Shown one piece after another: positions 44,538 to 52,697 of a DNA stretch of 64,000 bases. The notes under the pieces were generated by a model that was not told the origin of the DNA, did not search any database, and saw nothing but the letters and a program-made list of their open reading frames with translations. The position numbers were made by a program, and so were the translations under genes. Source of the stretch: Candidatus Planktophila lacus (GTDB taxonomy: Bacteria > Actinomycetota > Actinomycetes > Nanopelagicales > Nanopelagicaceae). The DNA lies in NCBI RefSeq assembly GCF_002287925.1, contig NZ_CP016769.1, positions 1,054,001 through 1,118,000 on the forward strand. Reading direction: 5' to 3'. Numbering within the stretch: the first letter of the stretch is position 1; each line of letters starts with the position of its first letter.

Positions 44538-45887
44538 ATGAGCGTTAGCCAAATAAATCGAGTCTTTATCGCCCGTCTAGCGGGTACCGCAGTATTTGAT
44601 CCAAATGGAGATCCAGTTGGCAAAGTTCGCGATGCAGTTGCAACTCTGCGCAGCAACAATCAGCCTCCCCGAATTCTCGGCCTAGTTGTCGAGGTTCCGT
44701 TACGTCGTCGTGTCTTTGTTCCGATTACCCGAGTTACTTCTATCGAATCTGGCGCAGTTGTCATCACCGGCTTAGTAAATATGCGTCGCTTTGAATCACG
44801 AGCTGGCGAGTTGCTGGTTCTTGGCGAACTACTCGATCGTTCAATTAATTTAATTGAAAGTGGCGAATCGGTTGTTGTTGAAGATATGGGCATGGAACAA
44901 ACTCGCACTGGTGACTGGTTTATCAACCGAGTCCATATTATGAAGAAGGGCAGCGGCCTACGTCGCAAGGGCGCTACCTCAACTGTTCAATGGGAAGAAG
45001 TAACTGGTTTCGCCCTACCTGAACATAACCAAGGCGTCACTAACTTACTATCAACGATCAGTAATTTGCGCGCTGCCGACCTTGCTGCCGTTATTCAAGA
45101 TCTAGCGCCAAAGCGTCGTGTGGAAGTTGCGCGTGCACTCGATGACGAGCGACTTGCTGATGTGCTGCAAGAAATGGATGAGGCAGAACGCGTTGCTCTC
45201 TTAGCTGAACTTGAAGGTGAACGTGCTGCAGATGTCCTTGGTGAAATGGATCCAGATGATGCTGCAGATTTGTTGCGTGAGGTTGGTGAAGAAAAGGCGC
45301 AAGTTCTAATTGATTTGATGGAACCAGAAGATGCCGAAGATGTTCTGCGTCTTATGACTTACGAGGATTATTCAGCCGGCGGAATGATGACTACCGAGCC
45401 GATCGTGATGAGCGCTGATTATTCAGTTGCTGATGCGTTAGCAAGTGTCAGAGCCCGTGAAGTATCTCCGGCTCTGGCATCGCAAGTATTTGTCTGTCGC
45501 CAACCGCTAGAAACGCCAACTGGGCGATATATCGGAATGGTTCATTACCAGCGTTTATTACGCGAGCCGCCTTCAACTTTGCTCGGTTCTATCGTCGATA
45601 CAGATACGCAAGGGTTAAATCCCAACGCATCTCTGCATGAGGTTTCGTCATACTTGGCTAGTTACAACTTGTTATCTGTGCCTGTTGTAGATGCAAATGA
45701 GCGTCTACTTGGCGCAGTTACTGTCGATGACGTGCTGGATCACTTGCTGCCTGAGAACTGGCGTCTAGAACATCGCGACTCAACCCGCGGAACTGGGCCA
45801 AAGTTAAATCTCTCTGATGTAGCAGGTTCAGAAGTTAGTGAAGAAGATCTTGAATTAGATAATCAGATGGAAGAGGAGGCGCGCTAA
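44538..45887 (+). CDS. MgtE N-terminal/CBS domain protein with PRC barrel
   Basis: A 449 aa soluble protein. PRC-barrel-like repeats at about 8-85 and 85-165 are followed by an MgtE N-domain superhelix (LRAADLAAVIQDLAPKRRVEVARAL...DPDDAADLLREVGEEKAQVLIDLMEPEDAEDVLRLM) and two CBS motifs (about 285-420). The MgtE transport channel is absent, so it is a regulator or sensor rather than the Mg2+ channel. Such proteins pair with DUF1003 membrane proteins, and here the next gene is DUF1003 (TAATG overlap). Shine-Dalgarno GGGAGG precedes the ATG. Matches Rv1232c. Confidence 0.88.
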   Translation: MSVSQINRVFIARLAGTAVFDPNGDPVGKVRDAVATLRSNNQPPRILGLVVEVPLRRRVFVPITRVTSIESGAVVITGLVNMRRFESRAGELLVLGELLDRSINLIESGESVVVEDMGMEQTRTGDWFINRVHIMKKGSGLRRKGATSTVQWEEVTGFALPEHNQGVTNLLSTISNLRAADLAAVIQDLAPKRRVEVARALDDERLADVLQEMDEAERVALLAELEGERAADVLGEMDPDDAADLLREVGEEKAQVLIDLMEPEDAEDVLRLMTYEDYSAGGMMTTEPIVMSADYSVADALASVRAREVSPALASQVFVCRQPLETPTGRYIGMVHYQRLLREPPSTLLGSIVDTDTQGLNPNASLHEVSSYLASYNLLSVPVVDANERLLGAVTVDDVLDHLLPENWRLEHRDSTRGTGPKLNLSDVAGSEVSEEDLELDNQMEEEAR

Positions 45888-46387
45888 TGGCACGTTCAAC
45901 AAGCCCTCGCAATAATGGACTCGATACTCCACGTGAATCACGTCGTTCCATACGTCCTAATTACGATCCAGAAGTTTTTGGCCGACTATCTGAGCGCTTT
46001 GCACGTTTTCTAGGTACCGCTCGCTTCTTGGTCTACATGACTGTCTTTGTACTTTCATGGGTCTTCTGGAATGCGCTTGCACCACGTGATCTGCGCTTTG
46101 ATGACTATCCATTTATCTTTCTTACCTTGATCCTCTCGCTGCAAGCTTCATATGCTGCACCGCTCATCTTGCTTGCCCAAAATCGTCAAGCAGACCGTGA
46201 TCGAATTTCGCTAAATGAAGATCGGGCCCAGAACGCGCGCTCAGTTGCAGATACCGAATACTTAACGCGCGAACTAGCAAGTCTGCGTATAACACTTGGC
46301 GAAGTTGCTACTCGTGATTTCTTGCGAAGTGAACTTGAAGATTTAGTAAAAGAGTTAGGTGCTAAGCCCGAGTCGGACGCCAAGTAG
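45887..46387 (+). CDS. DUF1003 membrane protein
   Basis: A 166 aa protein with two TM helices (about 42-62 and 75-98). FLGTARFLVYMTVFVLSWVFWNALAPRDLRFDDYPFIFLTLILSLQASYAAPLILLAQNRQADRDR is the classic DUF1003 core; a charged coiled-coil tail follows. Coupled to the MgtE-N/CBS gene, suggesting a metal-linked membrane complex. Its last 33 bases overlap the 3' end of the convergent mrp gene. Confidence 0.9.
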   Translation: MARSTSPRNNGLDTPRESRRSIRPNYDPEVFGRLSERFARFLGTARFLVYMTVFVLSWVFWNALAPRDLRFDDYPFIFLTLILSLQASYAAPLILLAQNRQADRDRISLNEDRAQNARSVADTEYLTRELASLRITLGEVATRDFLRSELEDLVKELGAKPESDAK

Positions 46388-47488
46388 CGAACTGCTTCGC
46401 ACAACTAATTTTTCAGCGATCGCATAAATAGCTTGCGCACTAGGAGAATCCGGTGCGGCAATTACGATCGGTGTTCCTTCATCTCCCCCAGTGCGCAGCT
46501 CGGTACTAAATGGAACTTTTCCAAGCAGTGGAACATCGCTGCCCACTAAGTTAGACAGACGAGCCGCAGTTTCTTCTCCGCCGCCTGCACCAAATAAGGC
46601 AATTTCATCGCTGCAATGTGGACATGGAAATGCTGACATGTTTTCGATAACACCGACCACGCGCTGATGAATTTGGTGAGCAATGCGACCGGCGCGCTCT
46701 GCAACCTCGGCAGCGGCGATTTGTGGAGTTGTTACAACGACAATTTCAGATGTTGGAATCAACTGACCAAGCGAGATCGCTAAATCGCCAGTTCCAGGTG
46801 GTAGATCAATCAACAGTAGATCTAAATCTCCCCAATAAGCATCAGAGAGCAGTTGTTCAAGGACTCTGTGAAGCAGCGGACCGCGATAAGCCACAGCATC
46901 AGCGCGCTCTGGCTTAAACATTTCCATTGAGACAACTTTTACGCCATACGCCTCAAGTGGAATAAACATCTGGTCGATAGCAGTTGGTCGTTGCCCCATC
47001 AAACCCATCAACCTGGGAATTGAGTGGCCATATACATCTGCATCTAAAATTCCAACACGTAAATCTTTACGCGCTGCAGCAACCGCCAAGTTAGTGGTAA
47101 GCGAGGATTTTCCTACTCCGCCTTTTCCTGATGCAACGCCGATGACGCGAGTAAGTGATTCGGGCTGTGCAAATGGGATGAACTTCTCACGGCCGCCGCG
47201 CAATAACTTCTTTACATTATTGCGCTGTTCTTCATTCATGACACCGAATTGAACTTCGACAGTTGAAATACCAGCGAGTTTAGATACCGCTTCAGTGATG
47301 TCGCCGCGCAACCTATCTTGCATTGGACATCCCGAAATAGTTAAGAGGATCTTAAGTTTTGCCACACCTTGCGTGATTTCTACTGATTCAACCATTCCAA
47401 GTTCCGGAAGAGGGCGATGAAGTTCAGGATCAGAGACAGTTGCTAGCGCAGCGTTAACTTGCTCTAGCAATTCAGCGGCGTTGGTCAT
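46355..47488 (-). CDS. mrp: Mrp/ApbC iron-sulfur carrier ATPase
   Basis: A 377 aa protein. An N-terminal MIP18/DUF59 domain (about 5-85, with SGCPMQDRL) precedes a MinD-like ATPase with Walker A SGKGGVGKSSLTTNLA, Walker A' ILDADVYGHS, LIDLPPGTGD and the cluster cysteines CPHC (about 289-292). It carries Fe-S clusters to apoproteins. Corresponds to Rv1229c. It overlaps tatB by 4 bases and DUF1003 (convergent) by 33 bases; the C-terminal LLGVRLGL lies in the overlap and looks conserved. Confidence 0.95.
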   Translation of the reverse strand: MTNAAELLEQVNAALATVSDPELHRPLPELGMVESVEITQGVAKLKILLTISGCPMQDRLRGDITEAVSKLAGISTVEVQFGVMNEEQRNNVKKLLRGGREKFIPFAQPESLTRVIGVASGKGGVGKSSLTTNLAVAAARKDLRVGILDADVYGHSIPRLMGLMGQRPTAIDQMFIPLEAYGVKVVSMEMFKPERADAVAYRGPLLHRVLEQLLSDAYWGDLDLLLIDLPPGTGDLAISLGQLIPTSEIVVVTTPQIAAAEVAERAGRIAHQIHQRVVGVIENMSAFPCPHCSDEIALFGAGGGEETAARLSNLVGSDVPLLGKVPFSTELRTGGDEGTPIVIAAPDSPSAQAIYAIAEKLVVRSSSLLGVRLGLST

Positions 47489-47793
47489 GGCAGGTCTGGA
47501 TCAATCTTGGCGTTGAACTTTGGGGCTTTCTCAGCCGCATCTACTTCATCTAGCGCGTTTGCAATATGTTTTTTGATGAAAGCCTTGGGACGCAAATCTG
47601 AAGGTGAAAGATCTTCAAAGCCTGGTCCAAGATTTTCGCGCAGTTCGCTGGTGGCGCTATTTGCCATGGCTCTAACTTTCTTAATCAGCTTTGCCGCATC
47701 TACTGCTAACTGTGGAAGACGTTCTGGTCCTACCAAAATCACAGCAAGAACGCCCAAACCAAATATCTCACCGGCGCCAAAATCGAAGAACAT
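47485..47793 (-). CDS. tatB: Sec-independent translocase subunit TatB
   Basis: A 102 aa protein with one N-terminal TM helix (about 8-22), the hinge GPERLP, an amphipathic helix (VDAAKLIKKVRAMANSATSELREN) and a charged C-terminus. This is the Tat receptor subunit, rather than TatA, by the FFDFGAGEIFGLGVLAVILVGPERLP start and the long tail. tatA and tatC are elsewhere. In the order htrA-tatB-mrp it matches Rv1223-Rv1224 and nearby mrp. Confidence 0.9.
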   Translation of the reverse strand: MFFDFGAGEIFGLGVLAVILVGPERLPQLAVDAAKLIKKVRAMANSATSELRENLGPGFEDLSPSDLRPKAFIKKHIANALDEVDAAEKAPKFNAKIDPDLP

Positions 47794-47834
47794 AGTTGTT
47801 GATACTACTCTTTAATCAAAGATCCACACGCCGA

Positions 47835-48968
47835 CTATTTGCCCGCGGTGAGAGTCACGGTTGTGGTGGCAGTTACATCGTTTCGGATGTAAGTAAGTTG
47901 TACTTTATCGCCGACGCTCTTGGAGCGAATAGCCACAATCAACTCTTCCGAGGTCTTGATTGTTCGGCCATCAAATTTGGTAATTAGATCTCCTGCTTTG
48001 AGACCGGCCTTAGCTGCTGGGCCACCTGGCAAGATCGCCTTATCGTTAGCGGCAATTCGTGCGCCATCACCTTCAAATTTCATATCTATTGATACGCCGA
48101 GTACTGGGTAGGTTGCCTTGCCGTTCTTAATCAACTGATCTGCAGTCTTGCGCGCTTGATTGATCGGGATTGCAAAACCAAGGCCGATAGATCCAGATTG
48201 CGAACCAAATGATGAACCAAGAGTTGCAATTGCGGAGTTAACGCCAATTACCGCACCAGTTGAGTCAATTAGTGGGCCACCTGAGTTTCCAGGATTAATT
48301 GCCGCATCTGTTTGAAGTGCGTTAATAAATGAATTATCACTTCCGGTTTCACCAGCAGTTACCGCGCGATCTTTTGCACTGATAATTCCGAGTGTGACTG
48401 TTCCAGAAAGTCCAAGCGGTGAGCCGATTGCGATTACTGAATCTCCAACTGCGACTTTGTCGCTATCTCCTAATTGAAGGGCGGTTAAACCAGTTGTTGC
48501 AATCTTTATTACCGCTAAATCATATGAGGCATCTCTTCCGATAATTTTGGCAACGTATTTCTGGCCATTATTAAGAGTCACATCAATATCACCGTTATTG
48601 GTTGCCGCTTCAGCAATCACGTGGTTGTTGGTGAGGATGTATCCATTGCTTTCGATGACAAATCCTGTTCCCGTTGAGCCACCATCTTTTGAACTGGCTT
48701 CAATTGAAACAACTGAAGGAATTACGCGCTGCGCCAGGTCGGCTACTGATCCAGGTGCGCGTTCCACAGAATTTGTGACGCGTGAAAGGTTTATTGATTG
48801 ACCAAATAGGGAACCTGATGATGATGCGCCAAAAATTGCACCGACAAGACCTGCAACAAAGGCGAGCAATATGGCATTGGCGCGGGTAATGAAATTAGCT
48901 TTACCGTTTCGAGAAGCCGGCACCCACCAAGGTCCTGTGTTTGGTCCACCAATTTGCGGAGAAGTCAT
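47835..48968 (-). CDS. htrA: HtrA/DegP-type serine protease with PDZ domain
   Basis: A 377 aa membrane-anchored envelope protease. A cytoplasmic N-terminus and TM helix (about 30-50) lead to a trypsin-like domain with catalytic His (LTNNHVIAE), Asp (SYDLAVIKI) and Ser (NPGNSGGPL), then a PDZ domain (AAKAGLKAGDLITKFDGRTIK). It degrades misfolded exported proteins. In mycobacteria sigE and its anti-sigma gene rseA precede htrA; here the O-methyltransferase gene is 12 nt upstream with nothing between. Confidence 0.95.
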   Translation of the reverse strand: MTSPQIGGPNTGPWWVPASRNGKANFITRANAILLAFVAGLVGAIFGASSSGSLFGQSINLSRVTNSVERAPGSVADLAQRVIPSVVSIEASSKDGGSTGTGFVIESNGYILTNNHVIAEAATNNGDIDVTLNNGQKYVAKIIGRDASYDLAVIKIATTGLTALQLGDSDKVAVGDSVIAIGSPLGLSGTVTLGIISAKDRAVTAGETGSDNSFINALQTDAAINPGNSGGPLIDSTGAVIGVNSAIATLGSSFGSQSGSIGLGFAIPINQARKTADQLIKNGKATYPVLGVSIDMKFEGDGARIAANDKAILPGGPAAKAGLKAGDLITKFDGRTIKTSEELIVAIRSKSVGDKVQLTYIRNDVTATTTVTLTAGK

Positions 48969-48980
48969 TACGCCATCTTC

Positions 48981-49607
48981 CTATAACTTAGTTGCTAGTA
49001 ACAAACCATCGCCAGTTGGAATGAGTGAAACCACCCAATTCTCTGACTCGTTTTTCAAGGATTTCCCAGATTCGCGCAGCGCTACGGTTTTTGGATCGCG
49101 CTGTGCCGGATCTGAAACCTTTGATCCACCAAAGAAATTATCGATCACAAACACTCCACCACTGCGCAATATGCGATGCGCTTCGGTGATTGCATAAGGC
49201 AAATCTTCTGGGTTGTGGCGAAAAATAACTAAGTCATAAGCGCGATCTGCGAGTTTATTCATTACATCCATGACCGGATTGGTAATCAATCTAAAGCGCG
49301 CTGGTGCAATATCAGCATCCTGAAACGCTGTCTTTGCAATATTGCTATGTTCCATTTCGTCATCAATTGATGTCAGCGTTCCGCTAGCTAGCATTCCTTC
49401 AAGCACCCAAAGGGCACCAACTCCTGAGCCAGTACCGATTTCGACTACTGATTGCGCAGAAAGATTATGTGCCAAATGTTTTAAGTATGCACCTGCTCCA
49501 GATGTCGCATCGATGACGCCAATTTCTTCACCGCGAGAACGGGCGCTCTTCTTAACTTCATCTTCGGAGATAAAGCTCTCAGCATAAGAATGTGGATCGA
49601 TGATCAT
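48981..49607 (-). CDS. O-methyltransferase (Rv1220c-like)
   Basis: A 208 aa class I methyltransferase. SAM site VVEIGTGSGVGALWVLEGM at about 55-73, acidic loop LTSIDDEMEH and VFVIDNFFGGSKVSDPAQRD, typical of catechol-type methyltransferase family 3 with a metal-binding DN. I start at ATG 49607, giving an ATGA overlap with pepA; a longer ORF start is possible. Matches Rv1220c, which lies next to sigE in mycobacteria. Confidence 0.88.
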   Translation of the reverse strand: MIIDPHSYAESFISEDEVKKSARSRGEEIGVIDATSGAGAYLKHLAHNLSAQSVVEIGTGSGVGALWVLEGMLASGTLTSIDDEMEHSNIAKTAFQDADIAPARFRLITNPVMDVMNKLADRAYDLVIFRHNPEDLPYAITEAHRILRSGGVFVIDNFFGGSKVSDPAQRDPKTVALRESGKSLKNESENWVVSLIPTGDGLLLATKL

Positions 49608-51154
49608 GAGAGAGATGTTAGCCATTCGATGAGCAATCGCACGCCGAAACCTGTGCCGCCTTTAGGATTTTCTCCAGAGTCGCTTTCGCTGCGCGCAACG
49701 CCTGCAATATCAAAGTGAATCCAGGTGCGATCTCCCGCAAAGTGCTCTAGGAATAGGGCTGCGGTGACTGAACCTGCACTGAAATGTTTCTTCGATGTGA
49801 TGTGGCTTAAATCTGCAATTGGACTTTCCAGCGCTTCCTTATAGTCATCCACCAACGGCATATGCCAGACGCGGTCTCCGGATCGCTCCCCTGCTTCTGA
49901 AAAACTCTTCGCTACTTTCTCATCTCGCGTATACATCGCAGCGTGTTGTCTACCTAAGCCAAGTGTTGCCGCGCCAGTAAGTGTTGCAATATCGATTAGG
50001 TAATCAGGATTCAAATTTATATCGGCATAGGCCAGGCCATCGGCAAGTACTAGGCGACCTTCTGCATCTGTATCTAATACTTCAACGGTCTTGCCACCGT
50101 AGTGGGTAATGACATCACTTGGGCGTTGGGAAGTTCCAGATAGCGCATTTTCGGCGAGCATCATCAAGACTGTTACTTGCACTTGTGGCTGGAAATATGG
50201 AAGAGCTGAGATAGCGCCTAACGCCGCAGCAGAGCCAGCCATATCTGATTTCATCGCTGTCATAAATTCGTAAGGGCGCTTTAGGGATACACCGCCGGTG
50301 TCGAAGGTGATTCCTTTACCAACAATTACAACGTGCGGAAGTATCCCTGCAGATTTTTTCTTACCCTTTGGGTGATATGAGATTTGAACGAAACGTGGTC
50401 CGGGCTTTGGTGATGAATTACCAACTGCACGCAAGCCACCAAACTCTGCCAATTCTTTACCTGCTAAAACCTTTACTTCTAAACCGCTATCGGCGGCGAT
50501 CTTCACCGCTTCATCTGCCAGCCAGAGCGGGGTCTTGATATTTGATGGGGTATGAATCAGATCTCTTGTGCGAGAAATAGCGCTTGCGATCGTTGATGCA
50601 TCATTAATTACCACTGGGGAATCTGTATGAAATAGAAAGAGTGGGATTTCTTGGGTTGGTCCAGTTTTCTGTGTCCAAATATAAGCACCGAGTTGGACTG
50701 AGATGGCAAAGGCTTTTAACTGTTGTTCGTCTGAAACGCAGAGCGATGCGATTGTTACCGCTTTGCCTCGACCTTTTCTTCCAAGCGCCGCACCTGCTTG
50801 TCGTATCGCAGAATTTGACTCATCTCCAAGTCCGATTAAGAGAATTCGATCGGCAACAAATTGATTTAATGAAACAGGAATTTCAAAAATCTCTCCAGCT
50901 TTTCCAGTTGCTGCGAAGAAGGCCAATTCATCGCGCAGGTCTATCTCAAAAGTTTCTTCTAATTTTTCAATTAACTTAAGGTGCGACGGGAAGTTGTATT
51001 CCGGTTTCTCTTCTTTATCTGGATTTTTCTCTAGATTTTTCTCTAGATTTTTCTCTAGATTTTTAATTGCTTGCGTAAACCCAATTGCAATAGATTGCGC
51101 ATCAGCGAGCGCATCAGATAAAGATTTAAGGTCTACAGCAATGGGCTGAAGCAC
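49604..51154 (-). CDS. pepA: Leucyl aminopeptidase, M17
   Basis: A 516 aa metallo-exopeptidase. Metal and catalytic residues lie in VGKGITFDTGGVSLK, MKSDMAGSAA and the signature LDTDAEGRLVLADGLAYA; NPDYLIDIATLTGA follows. The start is GTG at 51154. Between residues about 30 and 45 there is an in-frame repeat NLEKNLEKNLEKN encoded by three 12-bp units, in the poorly conserved N-terminal domain. It overlaps the methyltransferase gene by 4 bases and follows DUF3117 by 9 nt. Confidence 0.95.
   Translation of the reverse strand: MLQPIAVDLKSLSDALADAQSIAIGFTQAIKNLEKNLEKNLEKNPDKEEKPEYNFPSHLKLIEKLEETFEIDLRDELAFFAATGKAGEIFEIPVSLNQFVADRILLIGLGDESNSAIRQAGAALGRKGRGKAVTIASLCVSDEQQLKAFAISVQLGAYIWTQKTGPTQEIPLFLFHTDSPVVINDASTIASAISRTRDLIHTPSNIKTPLWLADEAVKIAADSGLEVKVLAGKELAEFGGLRAVGNSSPKPGPRFVQISYHPKGKKKSAGILPHVVIVGKGITFDTGGVSLKRPYEFMTAMKSDMAGSAAALGAISALPYFQPQVQVTVLMMLAENALSGTSQRPSDVITHYGGKTVEVLDTDAEGRLVLADGLAYADINLNPDYLIDIATLTGAATLGLGRQHAAMYTRDEKVAKSFSEAGERSGDRVWHMPLVDDYKEALESPIADLSHITSKKHFSAGSVTAALFLEHFAGDRTWIHFDIAGVARSESDSGENPKGGTGFGVRLLIEWLTSLS
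51029..51064 (-). repeat. 12-bp tandem repeat inside pepA
   Basis: Three perfect head-to-tail copies of CTCTAGATTTTT (plus a preceding partial TTTTT), encoding repeated Leu-Glu-Lys-Asn. The unit is a multiple of three, so copy-number changes would keep the frame. Confidence 0.9.
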
Positions 51155-51163
51155 AAAAGTTAC

Positions 51164-51343
51164 TTACTTCTTGATAAGTGCTACAGCTGCTTCAAGGGCG
51201 GCGCTGAGATTATTTGCTTCTTGGGGGTTGAGTTCGACGACAAGGCGACCGCCACCTTCTAGCGGAATACGCATAACTAGCGAGCGCGCTTCCTTGGTCA
51301 CTTCCATGGGTCCATCACCAGTACGGGGTTTCATGGCTGCCAT
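51164..51343 (-). CDS. DUF3117 family small protein
   Basis: A 59 aa protein starting MAAMKPRTGDGPMEVTKEAR and ending EANNLSAALEAAVALIKK, nearly identical to the very conserved actinobacterial DUF3117 family (Rv1211). The middle RSLVMRIPLEGGGRLVVEL fits a small beta-hairpin fold. Function unknown. AAAGGAG lies 8 nt before the ATG at 51343. Likely followed by pepA on the same transcript. Confidence 0.93.
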   Translation of the reverse strand: MAAMKPRTGDGPMEVTKEARSLVMRIPLEGGGRLVVELNPQEANNLSAALEAAVALIKK

Positions 51344-51448
51344 GGGGAGAACTCCTTTGATACATAAATGTCGGCCAGATTGCGCCGTTGGTTACTTAAG
51401 AGGAGAAGTATCTCGCAGAACTGGCTGAGTATGAAATCGGAGGTTGAA

Positions 51449-51643
51449 TTAGCCCATTCCAAGCAGGGCGGTAATGCGAGATTTTCCCGAAGCCATCACC
51501 GTTGAGACTGATTTTTCAGGAACGCCTAAAAGGGTGGCGATATCTCCGACCGCCATCTGGCGAAGGTAATGGAGCGAGAGGATTATCCGCTCCTCCTCGG
51601 GCAACTGCGCCAAGGCCTCAGCCAAGGTAAGGGGCGCAGTCAT
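51449..51643 (-). CDS. Stand-alone sigma-70 region 4-like DNA-binding protein
   Basis: A 64 aa protein consisting only of a helix-turn-helix of the sigma-70 region 4.2 type: LAEALAQLPEEERIILSLHYLRQMAVGDIATLLGVPEKSVSTVMASGKSRITALLG. There is no region 2, so it cannot act as a sigma factor alone; it may bind DNA or RNA polymerase beta-flap. The start at 51643 is supported by TAACCT 7 nt upstream, overlapping the stop of the SRPBCC gene. Small proteins of this form occur in other Actinobacteria. It could also be the remnant of an ECF sigma factor. Confidence 0.75.
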   Translation of the reverse strand: MTAPLTLAEALAQLPEEERIILSLHYLRQMAVGDIATLLGVPEKSVSTVMASGKSRITALLGMG

Positions 51644-51650
51644 AGCCCCA

Positions 51651-51656
51651 AGGTTA
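51651..51656 (-). promoter_or_regulatory. Putative leaderless -10 of sigma region 4 gene, fused to upstream stop
   Basis: TAACCT, 7 nt before the ATG at 51643; its TAA is the stop codon of the SRPBCC gene. Confidence 0.4.
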
Positions 51657-52109
51657 CTCGCGTGGGCGCAGTGATGTGGAGAGGCGAGCCAATGAGATTC
51701 GCACCCCAACCCAGAGAAACGGTGCGATCGCTAGAAACTTTAAGCGAGAACACTCAATTGTCTCTGACCAATTGAATTTTGTTGATGTGGAGTTAATCGG
51801 TGAAAGTACAAAAGAACCGGTTCCTTTAAGAACTTTTCCCGTGTGCACCACATCGCAAATTTCAGGTGGTTGCCACTTTGTTACAACCATGGTGTCTAAA
51901 AGACCGAGCGATGAAAACTTCGGATAGAACTTATAAAACGGACCCGTAAATGCTGATATCGAAGTTCCGGCGCCTTCGCGAATTTGTGAAGTAACCCAAA
52001 CTTTAGTATGCAGCATCCAGTTGCCTTGTGATTCCCAATCTGCAATCGCCGCCCAAGCGCGTTCTTGAGGGCACGGTAGGTCAATTGTGATTCTAAGTGT
52101 GTTTGACAT
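51654..52109 (-). CDS. SRPBCC (START-like) family protein
   Basis: A 151 aa protein of the polyketide cyclase/dehydrase superfamily: ITIDLPCPQERAWAAIADWESQGNWMLHTKVWVTSQIREGAGTSISAFTG, then KWQPPEICDVVHTGKVLKGTGSFVL and a C-terminal helix (FLWVGVRISLARLSTSLR). The fold is a hydrophobic-ligand cavity. Ligand unknown. Downstream of LOG by 9 nt, with its own apparent leaderless promoter. Confidence 0.82.
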   Translation of the reverse strand: MSNTLRITIDLPCPQERAWAAIADWESQGNWMLHTKVWVTSQIREGAGTSISAFTGPFYKFYPKFSSLGLLDTMVVTKWQPPEICDVVHTGKVLKGTGSFVLSPINSTSTKFNWSETIECSRLKFLAIAPFLWVGVRISLARLSTSLRPRE

Positions 52110-52115
52110 TTGCTT

Positions 52116-52121
52116 ACGCTA
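52116..52121 (-). promoter_or_regulatory. Putative leaderless -10 of SRPBCC gene, fused to upstream stop
   Basis: TAGCGT, 6 nt before the ATG at 52109; its TAG is the stop codon of the LOG gene. Confidence 0.4.
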
Positions 52122-52667
52122 CTTACTACTCGAGTTAATAGTTGCGATATCGAGAGCTTGGTCAACGCTCTTTGCCCAATGTAGAAGCTCTCGCTGCCCT
52201 GGCTTCACAAAACCATGCTCTTCTAGATGATCAATCAAGGTAGCAAGCGGGGCATATAAATCGTAAGGATCTAAAATGATGACCGGCTTATTGTGAAACT
52301 TTAAGAATCGCCCAACCCAAATTTCAAAGAGCTCTTCCAGTGTTCCGATGCCACCAGGTAGTGCAATAAATGCATCGGAAAGATCTTCAATCATCGCCTT
52401 TCGATTGCGCATCGAATCCACGATATGCAGTTCATCGCACTCTTTATCGGCAAATTCAATATCTACTAAGCGCTGCGGGATAACTCCGATTGTTTTGCCA
52501 CCGGCTTCGCGTGCACCGCGGGATACCGCTCCCATCGCCGAAATATGTCCACCGCCTGAGACCAATTCCCAAGAGCGAGCGGCAATTCCTGCACCCAACG
52601 AATGAGCCAGGTCGATGTATTTGGGATCGATGGCAAGGGATGAAGAACAGTAAACGGCGATGCGCAT
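52119..52667 (-). CDS. LOG-family protein (TIGR00730 type)
   Basis: A 182 aa Rossmann-fold enzyme. SGGGHISAMGAVSRGA and the LOG signature PGGIGTLEELFE are present. Members release cytokinin bases from nucleoside 5'-monophosphates or hydrolyse related nucleotides. I start at ATG 52667 (MRIAVYCSSSLA), the family's normal N-terminus, with TATCCT 7 nt upstream; the longer start at 52739 would run across the divergent dapD start. Matches Rv1205. Confidence 0.9.
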   Translation of the reverse strand: MRIAVYCSSSLAIDPKYIDLAHSLGAGIAARSWELVSGGGHISAMGAVSRGAREAGGKTIGVIPQRLVDIEFADKECDELHIVDSMRNRKAMIEDLSDAFIALPGGIGTLEELFEIWVGRFLKFHNKPVIILDPYDLYAPLATLIDHLEEHGFVKPGQRELLHWAKSVDQALDIATINSSSK

Positions 52668-52674
52668 GTGGGAA

Positions 52675-52680
52675 AGGATA
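52675..52680 (-). promoter_or_regulatory. Putative leaderless -10 of LOG gene
   Basis: TATCCT on the complement, 7 nt upstream of the ATG at 52667, within a 30-base divergent gap. Confidence 0.45.
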
Positions 52681-52685
52681 GGGGT

Positions 52686-52691
52686 TAGGCT
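52686..52691 (+). promoter_or_regulatory. Putative leaderless -10 of dapD
   Basis: TAGGCT, 6 nt upstream of the ATG at 52698, five bases from the opposing LOG hexamer. Confidence 0.5.
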
Positions 52692-52697
52692 TATCGC

